A DNA stretch of 64,000 bases from Nematopogon swammerdamellus (Eukaryota; Arthropoda; Insecta; Lepidoptera; Adelidae). The notes under the pieces are model-generated. The model did not search any database. It was not told the DNA's origin and saw only the letters and a list, made by a program, of their open reading frames with translations. The stretch is taken from assembly GCA_946902875.1 (NCBI GenBank), contig OX336349.1, forward strand, positions 13,477,891 through 13,541,890. The letters run 5' to 3'. Made by a program: the position numbers and the translations under genes. Below are positions 1 through 36,989 of this stretch, one piece after another. Every line of letters starts with the position of its first letter. The first letter of the stretch is position 1.

Positions 1-399
1 ATGAATGTATTTTTTTTGTTCTTTGTTTTATATTAAGGTCTCAGTCCACATGTTAAAAAGAACCAAGGAGTGTGCGTAGATCAACACATCGAGCGAACAT
101 CGAGGTTTAGAAAGAGATAATTCGGTTTTACAGTGTCGTCACTGTCGCACGAACACGCACGTCTCCATGTTTATTATTTACTGCCCGGTACTGTATATGG
201 GTAATTGGAAAATATAAAAGTTGTTATTTGTTCATTTTACATTTAATATGTTTGTTTAGTACAGATTGCTTTTTCTTTTCATTGTTCATTTGCTGCATTT
301 ATTGTAGTATGTAGATATCTAGTTCCTAGTATTATAATAGAATGGCCTTAAAAAAAAAAATTTAAAAAAATTACTTTGCTTGTGTCTATAATGGGTGAT

Positions 400-612
400 T
401 TTGTTACCATGCTGGATATTTCAGGGGGATAAGCTGTATCAAAAATTAAGTCGATTCCAAAAATTTGAAAAAAAAAAGTGAAATGTTATGGAGACATTTT
501 GAGATTAGGAATTTACGAAAATCTATGGAGAAGAATGTATTTTTCCAATCTTGCTACTTTCTTTTTTGATAGAGATTAACACACTGCAATATCCCGCATG
601 GTAACATGTTTA
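400..612. repeat. MITE-like repeat with short inverted ends
   Basis: Ends are GTTACCATGCTGGATATT and AATATCCCGCATGGTAAC, near-complementary. A related sequence is at 17160-17385 in the gp210 intron 7 (CATGCCAGATATTTCAGGGG ... ATTCTGCATGGTA). Apart from this, I recognise nothing in 1-1075, and in particular no further exon of the left-hand gene. Confidence 0.55.
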
Positions 613-1075
613 ATTGAATATATCATGAACACAATTTGGTACATGACGATATCTCAATGATAATTCGGTTCGCTCGGGTTATAATATGTTTGCAGTGACC
701 TTTAATGATTGTTCTTGTCAACAATAATTTGTGAAAACTTGTGTCCGTTCTTTCACCTTCCCTTATCACTGATACTTTTGTTTGTCACTAATGTCATTAT
801 ACTTGTACTTACTCAAGACAAGATGCTTATTTATTTACTTATCAACTTTCATACTAATTAAGAGAATATGATGATGAATATATGATTCAGAAGTCAAACA
901 CAGTCAATTTTATTCATTTTGAAGGCATAAAATATTATTTCTGAAGTGGGATTATGTAGGCACGACATTACTAGGTAAAAAAGTTTTTTTACAAAATCTT
1001 AGGTAAGGTTAAGCCTTAGAAGGTGAGTAAACATTGGAAATACTACTCTGTCAAGAAAGTACTGGGAAAAGGTCA

Positions 1076-1830
1076 ATAATACACAAAATATTATTTATTT
1101 TTCCAAATTTATGCTATCGCCTTCAAATTAGGCCCCTTCCGAAATAATACACTTACGTCAGTCAACAAATAATCAAATCATCAAAACATTTTTAAATGCA
1201 TTTTCCGGAATCGACTTCAGTTCTCACCGCGAATTCTCTTTTCTGTCTTCTATAGAGTGAAAACGGGTGCCTCGAAGTGGTAATTAGAGTTTTGGAAACA
1301 GAAAAATGTCGGCCGGAGCCATATCCGGTGAATACTGTGGTTGTTCGATCGTATTTGTTGAGTTTTTGGCCAAAAATTCGTTCACAATGATGGCCTTATG
1401 CGATTGAGTTTTTGAAGAAAATTCAAATCTCGAGCGGCAACGTCTTTCATGCCCAAGCGATCGTTTAAAATAGTACGAATCGATTCGTGAGACACAGAAA
1501 TTTGAGCGGCTATCTCTCTCATTGAATGAGGATTTTCAGTCACCATTTCCTTCACATTAGCTAATTAACTTTAGCTGAAGACGTTGATGGCCGACTAGAG
1601 CGAGGCAAATCTTCCACCACATCTCGACCCCTTTTGAATGCACTGTACCACTCATGTACACGTGTTTTTGATAAAGTCGATTAACCGTAAGCTTTCTGTA
1701 ACATTTTCAGCGACTCGGAACACAAAATTCCATTTGCGATGCAAAATTTGAGACAATAACTTTGTTCGATATTTTTATCCATTATAAAAATCGCAAAACA
1801 CACTTGAGATGAACTAACAAAATGTTAACT
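1076..1830 (-). pseudogene. Mariner-family transposase, internally deleted remnant
   Basis: From an ATG at 1782 downward the minus strand reads a mariner-type N-terminal DNA-binding domain: MDKNIEQSYCLKFCIANG, then ESLKMLQKAYG, a stop, then VHEWYSAFKRGRDVVEDL and RSSRPSTS. Later pieces (MREIAAQISVSHESIRTIL and LGMK) follow the second helix-turn-helix, after which most of the catalytic core is missing and a C-terminal-like scrap remains near 1100-1200. Stops and deletions make it dead. It sits in the intron after the second exon of the left-hand gene, in that gene's orientation. Confidence 0.75.
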
Positions 1831-2016
1831 GCACTGTTAACAAACTAAATGACAGATGGGGCTCAAACTCCACGCCAATATAGAAAACAGTTGTGCCAAC
1901 TTAGCGACAAAAAGAATTATTTGAATTGAATTTGGAATTAGAAGTAAATTGTCAATTCCCCGTACTTTTTTGACAGAATGTATTATTAAACAAAGTTTGT
2001 TGAGTACAAAACTTAC

Positions 2017-4861
2017 TGCTATGGCGTCGAGTTGGTTGTGTGGAAGTCGGCAAACAATATTATATTCAGTGCGTCCCAACTTCACTTCCGCGACGTACAA
2101 AGCGTAGTCTGTGATGAACACTAGCAGAGGGCGCCACGAGCCATCCTCCATCTTGTACGGGGAGCGTACTTTCAGCATCTGAAGTTAAAGAATATTTTAA
2201 TTTAACTATTTGACCAAGAGAAAATTATCAATACATTTATTATTTTTATCATATTAGATCTGGTTGACAACCCACCCGATGCAGGGTCTCCGATGGTTGG
2301 GTGAATATCTGCAGACGTAGCTTCTCCGAGCACTCCATTGCAACGTTATCCTCAAAGCTGTCAAAGTACGACGGTTCATTCGCTGTTAACAGTCGAACTG
2401 ACACTCGCTTGTTCTCTATTATCTCTTTGTCTATCAGATAGCAGACCTTTGCCGCTCCAGCCTGAACATGCTTTGACATTTTATCCCTTGGGTATACTAA
2501 ATTCGGAAACCTATTCTCCAACTTCAGCTTCTTCTTGAAGAACTCATTGTTCCGTATCTTCATCTCTAGATCTTTTTTCTGGCAGACATTCTTCAAATAT
2601 CTGTTGAGGAGAGCCGATTTGTTGGATACATCCTTTTGGAAAGCTGGGTCGGGCGGGACATCAACAGTCTCTTCAATGATCTCATCTCCTCCCTTCAGAG
2701 TGGAGTTATCTCCATTGGAACAAGTATCAGTGATATTGCAGTTAATATCCTCGTTACGGTGAGTGGTACTGGCTCTATAGTCGTACCTGCTCACATTTTG
2801 TTTCTTCGGTGAAGCCAAATGCTTGGAAACACCGGCTTTCGAGTCTGCCTCCTCTTGAAGGAATTTGTTGAACTGACTTTTAGCTGCCGAACTTCTCTCT
2901 GCAACTTCGGGTTCTTTAATTTCCGGTGAAGTTACTCTTTCTGCTGGATCCACAGATTTTACATGAGTGGAAGATGTGGGTGGGTCATTTTGGACCCTAA
3001 TAATTGGTGTGTGTTTTTCTTGGATAATTGGTGTAGTTTGTTCAATTTTTTCAGGTATCGGCACAAACAATTCCTTTGGCGTGTCGAATGCAGTCTGGAA
3101 TGAGTCGTGCATGTAGCAGTACGATACTCCCTTATGTTCGTAAACTGTGCTCTCGCAGTTGACAACATATTTAGTGCTTTCAGGAAATATTTCCATGCTC
3201 TTATCGGGTTTCATTGCCAATGATTTTTCTCCAAGCTTCGGGTTCATGTTCAGAGTTAGCCGCTGCCGTGGAGACTCTTCGCTGGATAGATTTGATTCTT
3301 TTTTGCTACTGTTACCCTGCTCAATGTTTTCCGATGTTTGAGCAAATGTGATGGTAATTTCGTTTTGCGACGGCTGCTCGTGTAAGTTTATTTCAACAAA
3401 TTCATCATCATCGTCAACGTGGAAGCCCGAGTCGAGACTCTTGGATAGAAACTGACTTTGCAGCTTAACTTCACAAGGTATAGCCTCCACCACTGTCGTG
3501 CTGTCCTCTGTACCCTCGGCCAAGCCCTTCTCAGGTGACAAGTGGAAATTGAAAGTTTTGTAGAAATTCTTGAATGAGTCAAAAATATTGTTATGGGGCA
3601 GTATATTGAGCCCTTTTCTCGTTTCCTTTTTGTGTTCTTCGACGATGTTGGTTGGAATGTAGCGTTTCTTTTTGAGTACAGATTTCACGGTTCCGGGACT
3701 CTGCGACATGTCCTGCTCCACATGCAGGGGTCTCTTTGGACCCTCCGGTGAGTGGTCGATGTCTGCCTCGGAGAAGTACATCTTCCTCATGAAAGTTCGG
3801 TGCGGATCATTCTCGAAGCAGTCGCACGAGTAAGACTTTTGTGTTTTGTCACACTTTTGACTTCTGGAGCAGTTGTCGTGTGAATTTGAAGAAGAAGAGT
3901 CGCTCGACGAAGTCTCAGATTGACAGCTCAAGTTGGAGTCGGAGCTATTGGATTCGCAACCGTAGAGGTCTCCTTTTTGGTCGGCGTCGTTGTCATCGTA
4001 GGAGTTTTTGCGAGAGGAACGGTCCCTGGAGCCGTCGACATCTTGCGCAGGTGAGTCGTTTGTGTACTCGAACACCCCCGACTTGTCGGTGTATCCGATG
4101 ATGTCGGACACGGTCTGCTGTCCGATATCGGCGGCTACTCTCGGCGGAGCGTTGTCTCCTGACGCGCACCACGAAAATCTTTCATTGTTGTAATTCTTGT
4201 TGCGGAAGCGATCACAGTAGGAGCCGCCGGGGTTGTACGATACAAATCCGTGCTCGATATGAATATTATCAGTTTTCGTATTGTTCAAAATATCCTCATG
4301 AAATGAAACTCTTTTCTTTTGTGCCCCCTGCGTGGCTTGAGACTTCTTTTTACACTTTCTCCGGAAAACGATGTCCTCCGACATGGATTTCTTGGGTTCG
4401 CCAATTCTGGGCCGGTCGGCGTCTCTGACCTTACTTTTGACTCTCATCACGCACTTTTCGCTCTCGAGCGCTTTGAGGACGACGTCAGGCAGGTTATCGT
4501 AGAGGGGGGATGCGACGGCGGCCACAAGTTCGGGCACAGCGTCGTCGCTCACGTTGCGGTTGTCGATGTCGCTGCGGGTCATGAGGGCGGCGGCGGGGTC
4601 GCACGCGAGCTCCTCGGCACCAGCGAGCGAGGCCGTCATGAGCGCTGCGCTGCTCGTCAACTCCGACTCGCTGTCGAGGCAAAGCACGCCCGAGTCGCCG
4701 GGCGTATCGGCCGGACTGCTCGCGCAGCTGCCGGCCCCGAGCCCCCCCGTCAGGCTCAGCGAGCTCGGCTTCGCGGCGCACTCCTCCGCGCCCGCGCCCG
4801 CGCCCACCGCCAGCGTCACGACCTCGCTCATGTCGTTAGACATCCTTCTGTGTCGATACAC
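2017..4861 (-). CDS. Large Ser-rich protein with C-terminal PH-like segment, 5' part only (two exons)
   Basis: Two exons are visible. Exon 1 is 4861 down to 2276 (862 codons, phase 0) and ends CATCGG|GTGGGT; exon 2 is 2178 down to 2017, after a TTCAG acceptor, and ends GCA|GTAAGT. The joined product is 916 residues and continues beyond the window's left side. The first Met is used; Met7 and Met11 are alternatives. The N-terminal ~130 residues are Ala/Ser/Gly-rich, a Ser/Asp tract (SSSDSSSSNS) lies around residue 310, and long stretches look disordered. Residues 184-187 are RVSF after KK, matching the RVxF docking motif for protein phosphatase 1. Exon 2 has alternating hydrophobic strands (WRPLLVFITDYALYVAEV, then a conserved-looking LPHNQLDAIAV), which resembles a PH-type fold. 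I do not recognise the family; a PLEKHM-like adaptor is only a guess. Translation is clean over 916 codons, so the gene itself is well supported. Confidence 0.75.
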
Positions 4862-5102
4862 TCTCCGTATTACAGATATAATAAATAAATAACTTTAGTA
4901 TCTAAGCGCAGGAAGAACATTATGCTTGAAAGATATTGAGTTTTCAGCGGAAAATGTATACTAAATTTGGTCACTTATCACTCCACTGCAGACAAATATT
5001 AGTAATAAACATGGAATGTGTTAAAATACATTATTCCTTTGTATTCTACAATTTGAAACGAGCGAGAACGGAGAAACACAAATCAATGATGGAATGGATC
5101 CA

Positions 5103-5140
5103 CGCACACACACACCCTCACACACACACACACACACACA
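5103..5140. repeat. (CA)n microsatellite
   Basis: Imperfect CA dinucleotide run upstream of the left-hand gene's 5' end. Confidence 0.9.
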
Positions 5141-5256
5141 GACCACAGACCAAAGAATATAACAGCCAGGACAGACTATAAAATTCGTTGACATGACACC
5201 AGCGCTCGGGATCAATTCTGATGTCTCTCACTGACAGTTCTCCTCCTAATGCCGAG

Positions 5257-5378
5257 CACTTGGCTTAGCGTATTCGTGTTTGTTGCAAACATTTTAGTGT
5301 TATCTCGCTCTAAACAAGCCATTAAAGGGAGACGAAACGGACATTTTTGCCAAATACACGAATACGCTAAGCCAAGTG
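5257..5378. repeat. Inverted repeat, 23-bp perfect arms
   Basis: Arms 5257-5279 and 5356-5378 (starting CACTTGGCTTAGCG and ending CGCTAAGCCAAGTG) are exact complements around 76 bp. The outer sequence carries the CTCTCACTGACAG motif also seen in the terminal repeats of the element at 41057-42736, so this is probably a short derivative of that family. Confidence 0.7.
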
Positions 5379-5598
5379 AAGTGCCGGCATAAGAAATTTT
5401 TATTTTCGGAAATATTTGGTGCTGCGAAGTTGTTTAAAATGTATAATGTTATGCTGCTCGCTCGAATTAGTTTGGTTAGTTTTTAAGTTGTTGTTGTCTA
5501 ATAATTTATTATGTTATGTTTGTTGTTGTATGAAGAGGGTTGGCATTTTCAATTAATGAAACAAACCCTTTAAATAAATGAAAAAAAATATATATATA

Positions 5599-6452
5599 TA
5601 AAGCCTGACCAGGAATATATGAGAGCTGTCAAGATGGAGCCACTTTTTAGATTTATATAGCAACATTCAGTATAGTACGCACATATTGAATTGGCCGATG
5701 TTTTTATTCAAAATGTACTTTTGCACTGAAATACACAATAAAATATACAAAATGTATTTTAATTTAATGCATCTTTTATATATATTTTGATGTCAATGTA
5801 AAAATAACTAGCCTTGACATTTACATGTTCACAACATTTTTTCCATGTATCTGCAGATATGTCCTGAAGCAAAGTGTACAAATTATTAAAAAAATTATTA
5901 ATCGACCTTGCTGAAACACTAAAAGCTATTTTTATTCGGACGTTTCGTATTTCCGTAAAGTCAAAAAGTGTTTTTTGTTCAGAACGAATAATATTTACGA
6001 CCCTCTTTTATTTGCTATTCGCTAAATATATGCTTGAGATACACCTAGATAGAAAAAAATAATAATTACCTAATTGTACATTACGGCGCGGCCAATTCAT
6101 GACAATCTCACTACAATGACATAACGTTTTACCTAAACGTCAGTTCAGAAGCCAACTTTATTACATCATTTAGAGGAATGCTTTCACATCCTGCACGTTT
6201 TTTGTCTTGCAAACACTTGAAAACATTGTACACAGTATTCCGCTCCCTACTATGACTAGTTTTTGACATTTTATAGTGTTATTTTATAGTTTAACGCAAA
6301 AACATAATATCAAGAGATTATGAAATTTTGACATTGACAACAGATTATCAAGCTTCAAACATAATTGTGTGGCCAGTGTAAAAAATTAGTTCCAACGAAA
6401 TTCCGCAATATGGCGACCCCTCATATATTCCTGGTCATGCTTTACAAACTGT
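5599..6452. mobile_element. DNA transposon remnant with ~22-bp terminal inverted repeats
   Basis: Ends read AGCCTGACCAGGAATATATG and, reversed, AGCATGACCAGGAATATATG. Inside, the minus strand from ~6270 starts MSKTSHSRERNTVYNVFKCL, which looks like the N terminus of a transposase and soon decays. The superfamily cannot be named from this. Confidence 0.55.
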
Positions 6453-6473
6453 TTTGGTGGTTTAAAAAAAAAT

Positions 6474-6850
6474 AACCAGGGTTAATATAAAGAAGATGCG
6501 TCGCGTAGCGTAACCCTAACCTAATGTTGAAGCGGTGCATGTCGTTTTTGTTACAAGTTTGTATTTCCGAAAATAATTCTTAGTTGGTTATAAAAAAAAC
6601 TAAACACCCTAAAACAATTTAAACACCGTAACATTGCTTAAAAAAGAAAAAAAAAACCAAAAAGATTTTGTGGGACCAGATCATAAAACTACTAGTCTTA
6701 AACCCTCACCCCTGAGCCACGAAATCACTTAAACGAACAAACGAATATCGAATTCCCTTGATTCGCTTTCGGCTCTATGACGTCACAGCTGTCAGCGAGA
6801 GCCAACAGAATTGATCCCGAGTCACTCGTGCGTGACATGACATTCTTCTT
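6474..6850. repeat. Copy of the interspersed element also seen at 42356-42736
   Basis: It shares the GGGTTAATATAAAGA start, the AACCCTAACCTAATGTTGA block, ACACCGTAACATTGCTTAAA and the tRNA-like GAGCCACGAAATCAC block in the same order. This copy lacks the right arm of the fold-back that is intact at 42390-42415. From 6850 to 7460 I see nothing I can identify. Confidence 0.65.
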
Positions 6851-7460
6851 CTTCTTTTTTTTTTTTTGATCCGCTGCGCATTCTCATAATTTGTTGACGT
6901 GTTGTTTAAAAAAAAAATTGTACAAACCCCATTTGGCCCACATTTAAGCAGGGTCAACATTTAAGCGCTCCCTAGACGGTAATACAACATGATAAGTGCT
7001 CCCTAGACAATGCGGCATGACAAATGAGTTACGTGAACCATGTTGCATGACCGATCCTCATGCTATGCCAGCCGTCAATCATTTTATCGCACTTACTTCC
7101 AGACAACCTGCACACAGTGAAAAGGCTTGTGCGCTGTTGTGGAATTGCGTTTTATTGTTTTTCAAAATCGTATTTTAATTATTTTGATTTAATACAATAT
7201 TTCTCTTGTTTTGTCCATCTATGTTTTTCTTTTCGTGTTCACCAAAAACGAATTCCTTATCTTTTTGAGAATATTCGCCAATTTCGACATATTCTTTTGC
7301 CACGCCTCGTCATCTTCGGAGTGCTTTTTCGGTGTATTTTGTCCATCATTACCGCCGTTTCGGAACGAAATGAGCTATTGCACGACACGTCGATCCGAAG
7401 ACGATCACGCGTCCATGTCAATGTTAGCAATAGTTGCAGGATGAAAAGTCAAATTAATAT

Positions 7461-9928
7461 ACAGGTGCCCAGTTATAATGGTCCAAAAAAAATTTTTAGA
7501 TGAAGGACATCCTGTTGACTCATTTGAAAAAACATTAGTTCCGCGAAAATTAATAGTTTAGAAGTTATAATTTTTTAAAACTTGTTTTGAAATTTCTCTA
7601 TTTTAGTCACGTAGAGCGCTCTAGTTGGATATCTATTCCACAAAATCGAATAAAATTTGGTATGGAAGTAGAGGGGACATGTAGCTAGTACGTAATGAAT
7701 AGTTTTTAGGTTTACTCCTAGACTGTACTGTTGCTATAGCCCTTTCAGTGAATTTTTGTTCAGTTTCATTAAAACTGATCAATTTTTGAAAATCACTGTG
7801 AAAAAAAAGTACCACTGGAGATTTGCCTATGCCCTTAAAAACTACCTATACATATCACAATTCTCCGGACCAAAAAATGTAGTGGTGTTACAATTGTAAT
7901 TAATTATTCAAAATTAACATCATTTGTACAAAGTCCCTACAATAAAAAGTAACGATTACCTTAATTTTTAAAATCTTATTTTTTCACAACGTTCAACTAC
8001 AATTTCACTTTATTCACAAACCTGTCTCTAACAGCGCTAATCTACACATAAAAGACTGTTTAGTAATGTTTTTAAAAAATAAGATTTTAAAAATTAAGGT
8101 AATCATCACTTTTTATTGTAGGGACTTTGTACAAATGATGTTAATTTTGAATATGTTACAATTGCAACACCACTACAAATTTTGGTCTGGAGAATTGTGA
8201 TATGTATAGGTAGTTTTTAAGGGCATGGGCAAATCTCCGGTACTACGTTTTTTTTACAGTGATTTTTCAAAAATTGATCAGTTTTAACGTAAACTGAACA
8301 AAAATTCACTGAAAGGGCTATAGCAACAGTACAGTCTAGAAGTAAACCTAAAAACTATTTATTACGTACTAGCTACATGTCTCCTCTACTTCCATACCAA
8401 ATTTTATTCGATTTAGTGGAATAGATATCCAACTAGAGCGGTTTATATGACTAAAATAGAGAAATTTAAAAAAAAGTTTGAAAAAATCATAACTTCTAAA
8501 GTATTGATTTTCGCGGAACTAATGTTTTGTTTAACCCTTTATAGGGCAGAATTTTTTTTTTGTTGAATTTGAATTTTTGGTTTCGGAATAGGTTTAGGGG
8601 TGCACAGGGACTGGAATTAGTGTGATATTCACTTGTTGATTTATTCGGGTTAGGCTGTAGGGGGTGGTTCCATATGAAACCAAGACTATTTAGGGAAAAA
8701 AATTTGTGGTTTTGTTTGAAACCGTGACCGTTTAGGGAAAAAATTTATGAAGAAAACCAAATCATAAAATAAGTTTTATTTGAAATAACAATGTTTTTGG
8801 TCTTTTTTACCATATAAAAGCTTACATTATTAACAAAGAGACTAAACAGTAACTATTAATACAAAAATGACTCCTTTGTGTCATAAAACCTCGTCCTCTT
8901 TGTTGAGTCGGTACTGCTGGTGAATGGTGATGGAACTGGTGATAGTATTGGTGAATCACTGATGATTGGAGCTAGTGGTTGATGTGGAGGTATGCCCACG
9001 ATATCGCTATGAAAGTCTCCTGCAGCTGCCAATCTCCGTGATATGATGTTCAAAGGGCTATAAATCCTCAGGATCTAAGTCCCCTCCAATATCGGAATTT
9101 TCAGTCGTCTATGTCTTCAATCCAACTGAGTAGCTGATCGTAGGGCATGTTCTCTAAATCTAATACTGGTATAGACATCTGAAATAAACAGAAATTAAAT
9201 TACTGTAACTATTCGTAATGTAATTTAGGTTGCACTTATCGCACAAACCTCACCGGCCACCATACCTACACTTTGACACCTAATATCATCTTTGTGCAAT
9301 AATATCTAAATAAGCTAACTATTTTCTGGCATAAAGTGATAATTCTACCTTGCAAAAGTTTACTGTAATAGCCCCAACTACGTAAAATAAACAAATGAGA
9401 ATCTGAAATATGAACTTGTTCAAATTCTAACGTAAAATCGGTCTTTACTACCTGTTGAGTTCAAATCGTTATTGTACTTTATAGATGCACGTTGGAATTA
9501 AGATATTTAAACCAAATTGAAGGAAAATAACTAAAATATTCATTAACTTACCTTGAAACACGAAAATATCACGTTTTACCACTAAATTATTTAATAATAA
9601 ATGAGACACAGTCACTTCCCCAGGTTGTAAACACTTATGAGACAGAAAGCACAAACGTAACCACCAGTATGTTGCACCAAGGAGATGTGAATAACTTCAC
9701 TCTAGTGGTTTCATTTGTAGCTTGCGCCCATTCAGGGACTACTCGTTTTAGCAATAAGGTCGACTACCAATGCAAGCTTATATGAATTATGAGCCTTAGT
9801 GTCAACTTTGTCGGGTGGTTACAGCCGCCATACTGATTTCGCTTCTGCCCTTTAAAGGGTTAAATGAGGCACCATGATGTCCTCCATCTAAAAAAAATTT
9901 TTGGACCACTATAACTGGGCCAACCTGT
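7461..9928. mobile_element. Long-inverted-repeat element (~520-bp arms) split by a piggyBac copy
   Basis: The left arm 7461-7986 is matched in reverse by 8074-8530 plus 9864-9928. The outer ends are ACAGGTGCCCAGTTATAATG and, reversed, ACAGGTTGGCCCAGTTATAG; the central loop is ~87 bp. The right arm resumes exactly after the inserted piggyBac element, so the fold-back element was there first. No coding capacity. Confidence 0.85.
8531..9863 (-). mobile_element. piggyBac-family element, internally deleted, with TTAA target duplications
   Basis: It is bounded by TTAA at 8531-8534 and 9860-9863, the exact piggyBac target. Terminal repeats CCCTTTATAGGGCAGAA and CCCTTTAAAGGGCAGAA differ at one base. 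On the minus strand from 9178 an N terminus reads MSIPVLDLENMPYDQLLSWI and an acidic stretch, then a stop/frameshift (NSDIGGDLDPEDL in another frame) and NIISRRLAAAGDF. The DDE core is absent, so it is non-autonomous. Confidence 0.85.
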
Positions 9929-10202
9929 ATTAAAGTATCAAATTGAAGATGCCACTATACAACCAACCATAGGTAATGTAAATGGGCAGAGTGGTCAGAT
10001 TCTTTAGTATTCAAATATCCTGAAACGATCGATCCCTACATCTTTCGAAAGAATTCTTTCAAATACACACAACTACCTACCCAGCCATTTATACATATTT
10101 AAGAAATACAATTTGGTAAAATATAATTACAAAAATACCTATAAAGAAGAAAATTGCGAGGCTGTATGGTTAAATGACCTTTGCCTGCCTATTTATGACG
10201 AA

Positions 10203-10230
10203 AACAACAACAACAACAACAACAACAACA
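10203..10230. repeat. (AAC)n microsatellite upstream of gp210
   Basis: About nine AAC units, ~130 bp before the gp210 ATG, perhaps the tail of an old SINE. The rest of 9929-10362 must hold the gp210 promoter and 5' UTR; I see no TATA box. Confidence 0.85.
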
Positions 10231-10296
10231 CCCTTCCCTTGTCTGTTTTGAAAATAATAAACTCACGTTCTTACCGCGTTTGCGGTACCTACCTAA

Positions 10297-35095
<24,799 letters not shown>

Positions 35096-36240
35096 TGCGG
35101 TGTTGTTTGATCGATTGAAGGATTGTCAGTACCGTGGATATCTGTTGTCTTAGACAACATTTAAGCCATTGGTAAACATACTTATGTATGGATATAATTA
35201 TACAAGTGTATAAAGACGTACCATGGACTTTTGCGGATCTTCCCCAGACTTATTGGAGGCGAAGATGAAAATGATTTTTTTTTTATAAATACAATACTAT
35301 AGATTTTAATTTGATTTTTTATTAAGTTTGAAAAAAAAAGTAAATTTGTTTGGTAGTTTTGACTTTGTATGAAAACTAAAATGAACTGAAAGAGAAATGC
35401 TATCTAGTTTTTTTTACTCCATGGGAGTGAAGGGTCCACGGTACGTCTCTATACACCCGGTATAAAACAAAGCAGTAGAGTAGCATCTTGACAAGATGCA
35501 CGCAGCATGTCACAATCATAAGGCGAGTGTTTGGTAATGGCCTAATGATCTGACCTCCTATATGTTGAACATATTATGACAATGATACTTCTGAATATCG
35601 TAAGGACGTATAGCGAAAGTCAACTGACAAAAAAAAATATGAGGCACGTGTGCGTATGGCACCCAAGTGTAAAGTAGATCCTTTGATGCCAGCCAGCATT
35701 ACATCAACGAAAGTGTTACCATGTCGATATTTTCGAGGACAAGGAATCTAAAATTACGACAGAAGTTTTGAATTTGTCGTCGCAAAAGTAGAGTTGGTTA
35801 GTTTGCTGTAGTCAATTTGAATTTGAATTGTGAATGAAACGAAAATGACAGAAAATAATGTAAACTTATTTTCATAAATGTAAATTTATCTAAAAGTGCC
35901 TGTAAATAGTTGAATGGAGCTGTGTACAGTTGAACTCGTTTATGTATTTTCGACCCACAATGTTTGTATTAGAACAGAACAACAATTGTGCATAATGAAT
36001 GAATAGTTATAGCAATCCTATCAAAAAGGGTTTCATAATGTTAATTTTAATGTTAATTTCAGTTGTTTCCTTTATCATAGTGCCAAAGTTAAGTTAACCT
36101 AACAAGTAAATATGTTGGATACTATTGGATTGGAGTGGAGTAATTGTTGTTTTTGTGTGACAATATGTCCGAGTCTGTGTTGTGTTATTTTTTGCGAAGT
36201 TAATTAAATGAAACATGCTATAAAGTAATTTTGTTTTTTA
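35096..36240 (+). other. gp210 3' UTR and flanking sequence
   Basis: AT-rich sequence after the stop with no repeat that I can identify. I find no unambiguous AATAAA close to the stop, so the transcript end is not fixed. Confidence 0.4.
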
Positions 36241-36242
36241 TC

Positions 36243-36664
36243 TTAGGCCCACTTGCGCCCTGCACCAACGCTAAACATCAATTTAAAGTGGCTTTAACGG
36301 ATTTAAAGTTAAATGGATTTAAGAAATCTAGCCCTCATGGAAACAACGATAGGAGAGCCATTTTATTATTTGTATCACAAGGGGGCGTGCAATTCGATAC
36401 CCTGTGGGTTGAAAAAAGTATTACAGGAGAATTGACAGCGCATGTTGCTATCTCCTTATAAAGAAGTTGACACAATGAATAGATGGATTGGTGTTGCTCT
36501 CTGAGTTCTTGAACAAAGAAACCCGACTTTAACGAAATGAGTACTAATATGTTGTGGCGCAAGACGAGATATTATGTAACGAGTTATGGATTTAAACTCC
36601 ATTTAACTAAATGAGTGTTTCATTATTTCATTATTTAAACTTGACTTTTGCAAGTGGGCCTTAG
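36243..36664. mobile_element. MITE with GGCCCACTTGC ends
   Basis: Ends TAGGCCCACTTGC and its reverse (GCAAGTGGGCCTTAG); inner block TTTAAAGTTAAATGGATTTA. Same family as the shorter copies at 37128-37265 and 56569-56708. Confidence 0.75.
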
Positions 36665-36989
36665 AACTAAACACAGGTGTGCCCAGGATTTTCCAGGAGT
36701 ACCCGATTTCTCAAATTTGTAGGTTTGAAAATGTTTTTACATGTTGTTTTTTGCAGTGATAATGTTTGATGTAGAATATGTCTTAAAATTTCGACTTAGT
36801 TATATGAAGTTGCCCATCGGGTGGCATACTCGACATTCGAGAAACGGAAATAAAGCATAGTTCAATTATGGTACAATAGATAGTGATGACGGCTCCCGAC
36901 AGGAGCGTCTCAACTCAACATAGTCTACATTAAGTTACAGATCCTGTTGCTGTCAGCATCAGGATCTATGATTCTGAAACAACTTGGTT

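Noticed and set aside
4319..4892. 189-codon plus-strand frame opposite the left-hand gene
   Set aside because: Antisense shadow of a GC-rich coding region; low-complexity Arg/Ala product.
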